The notes under the pieces were generated by a model that was given only the letters and a program-made list of their open reading frames with translations, was not told the DNA's origin and ran no database searches. Positions 50,154 to 50,454 of a DNA stretch of 50,454 bases are shown in pieces. The stretch's first letter is position 1, and each line of letters starts with the position of its first letter. Origin of the DNA: Clostridiales bacterium (GTDB lineage: Bacteria; Bacillota; Clostridia; Christensenellales; Borkfalkiaceae); the NCBI GenBank assembly GCA_015055545.1, contig SVHY01000011.1, positions 1 through 50,454 of the forward strand. The letters run 5' to 3'. Made by a program: the position numbers and the translations under genes.

Positions 50154-50454
50154 ATGCGTTAAAAGAAGTCGTTTGCTCATCCGTGAAAATCAAAATTTCG
50201 CCGTGCGCAGGCACGTATTTCATGTCCACGCCGATATACGCAAACTGTTGCATGGGAATATCAAATTCCACACGCTTTGCTTCGCCTTTGGCGAGTTTGA
50301 TACGCTTAAACGCAACGAGCTTTTTCACTACGCCCGATACGATTTTCGTGCGCACGTTCCGCGCGAATATCAATACGCTGTGTTCCGCGTCGTACTCGCC
50401 CGTATTCTTCACTCTCACACTTACTTTACACGTATCCCCCTGTCTTTCCGCCGT
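50152..50454 (-). CDS. C-terminal end of a GH3-type beta-glucosidase (fibronectin type III-like domain), partial
   Basis: About 100 residues are visible; the frame continues past the right edge. The segment VSVRVKNTGEYDAEHSVLIFARN, then KKLVAFKRIKLAKGEAKRVEFDI, is the fibronectin III-like domain at the end of GH3 glycosidases, where VKNTG and LxAFxKVxLxPGE motifs are typical. The catalytic barrel is not in the window, so substrate class cannot be told. It converges on the AraC-type gene across a strong terminator and probably belongs to the same glycan locus. Confidence 0.85.
   Translation of the reverse strand, partial: TAERQGDTCKVSVRVKNTGEYDAEHSVLIFARNVRTKIVSGVVKKLVAFKRIKLAKGEAKRVEFDIPMQQFAYIGVDMKYVPAHGEILIFTDEQTTSFNA

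Overview
This 50.5 kb window looks like a chromosomal segment of a strictly anaerobic, Gram-positive, probably gut-dwelling member of class Clostridia. That is an inference. It rests on the Firmicutes-like order yicC-gmk-rpoZ-priA, the PcrA-type helicase and YhaO/YhaN-type nuclease pair, near-consensus sigma-A promoters (TTGACA, 17-18 bp, TATAAT), strong AGGAGG-type ribosome sites, a superoxide reductase, indolepyruvate:ferredoxin oxidoreductase, many lipoproteins and CUT1 sugar transport. No tRNA, rRNA, CRISPR array, prophage or intact transposase was seen. Almost all genes lie on the minus strand.

Layout. 1-8.4 kb: housekeeping genes (priA cut by the window edge, rpoZ, gmk, yicC, ligA, pcrA, an uncharacterised 136-codon gene, rpsU). 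8.5-9.6 kb: oxygen defence (flavin reductase-rubredoxin fusion and superoxide reductase) behind a consensus promoter with a perfect palindrome on its start site. 9.6-16.1 kb: one tightly packed operon from a good promoter: thioesterase, iorA (frameshifted), iorB, paaK, ACT protein, luxS, nitroreductase, BFD-like ferredoxin, TIM-barrel isomerase. It suggests arylpyruvate oxidation to aryl-CoA and then acid plus ATP. 16.2-21.3 kb: LOR-family protein, RluA-type pseudouridine synthase, and a YhaN/YhaO-like ATPase-nuclease pair. 21.7-22.9 kb: an SGNH hydrolase with a small XRE regulator, divergent from a 72-codon gene, with three copies of one operator motif between them. 23.2-27.7 kb: rhaBAD for L-rhamnose breakdown, divergent from a DeoR regulator whose leader carries a 172-bp element with inverted ends. 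27.8-30.7 kb: a MacB-type ABC transporter.

30.8-50.5 kb: a glycan-related surface locus. An AraC regulator is divergent from a long minus-strand run: solute-binding lipoprotein, two CUT1 permeases (no ATPase gene), a 1469-residue multi-domain secreted protein, a DUF4838 lipoprotein, two Ig-like lipoproteins, a GH20-like hydrolase, a 56-codon peptide gene coupled to a 528-residue secreted protein, and two more lipoproteins. A GH3-type enzyme is cut off at the right edge. The substrate cannot be read from the sequence.

Between the genes are arrays of short hairpins. Their stems differ from unit to unit, but the linkers are conserved (AATTCAT/GTGAAAT in some arrays, TCATAAC/ATCACAA in others). 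A separate 47-bp repeat occurs three times, twice exactly 7 nt after a stop codon and in the same orientation relative to the gene. These repeats, the 56-codon peptide gene and the repeated modules of the surface proteins are the least explained parts of the window.
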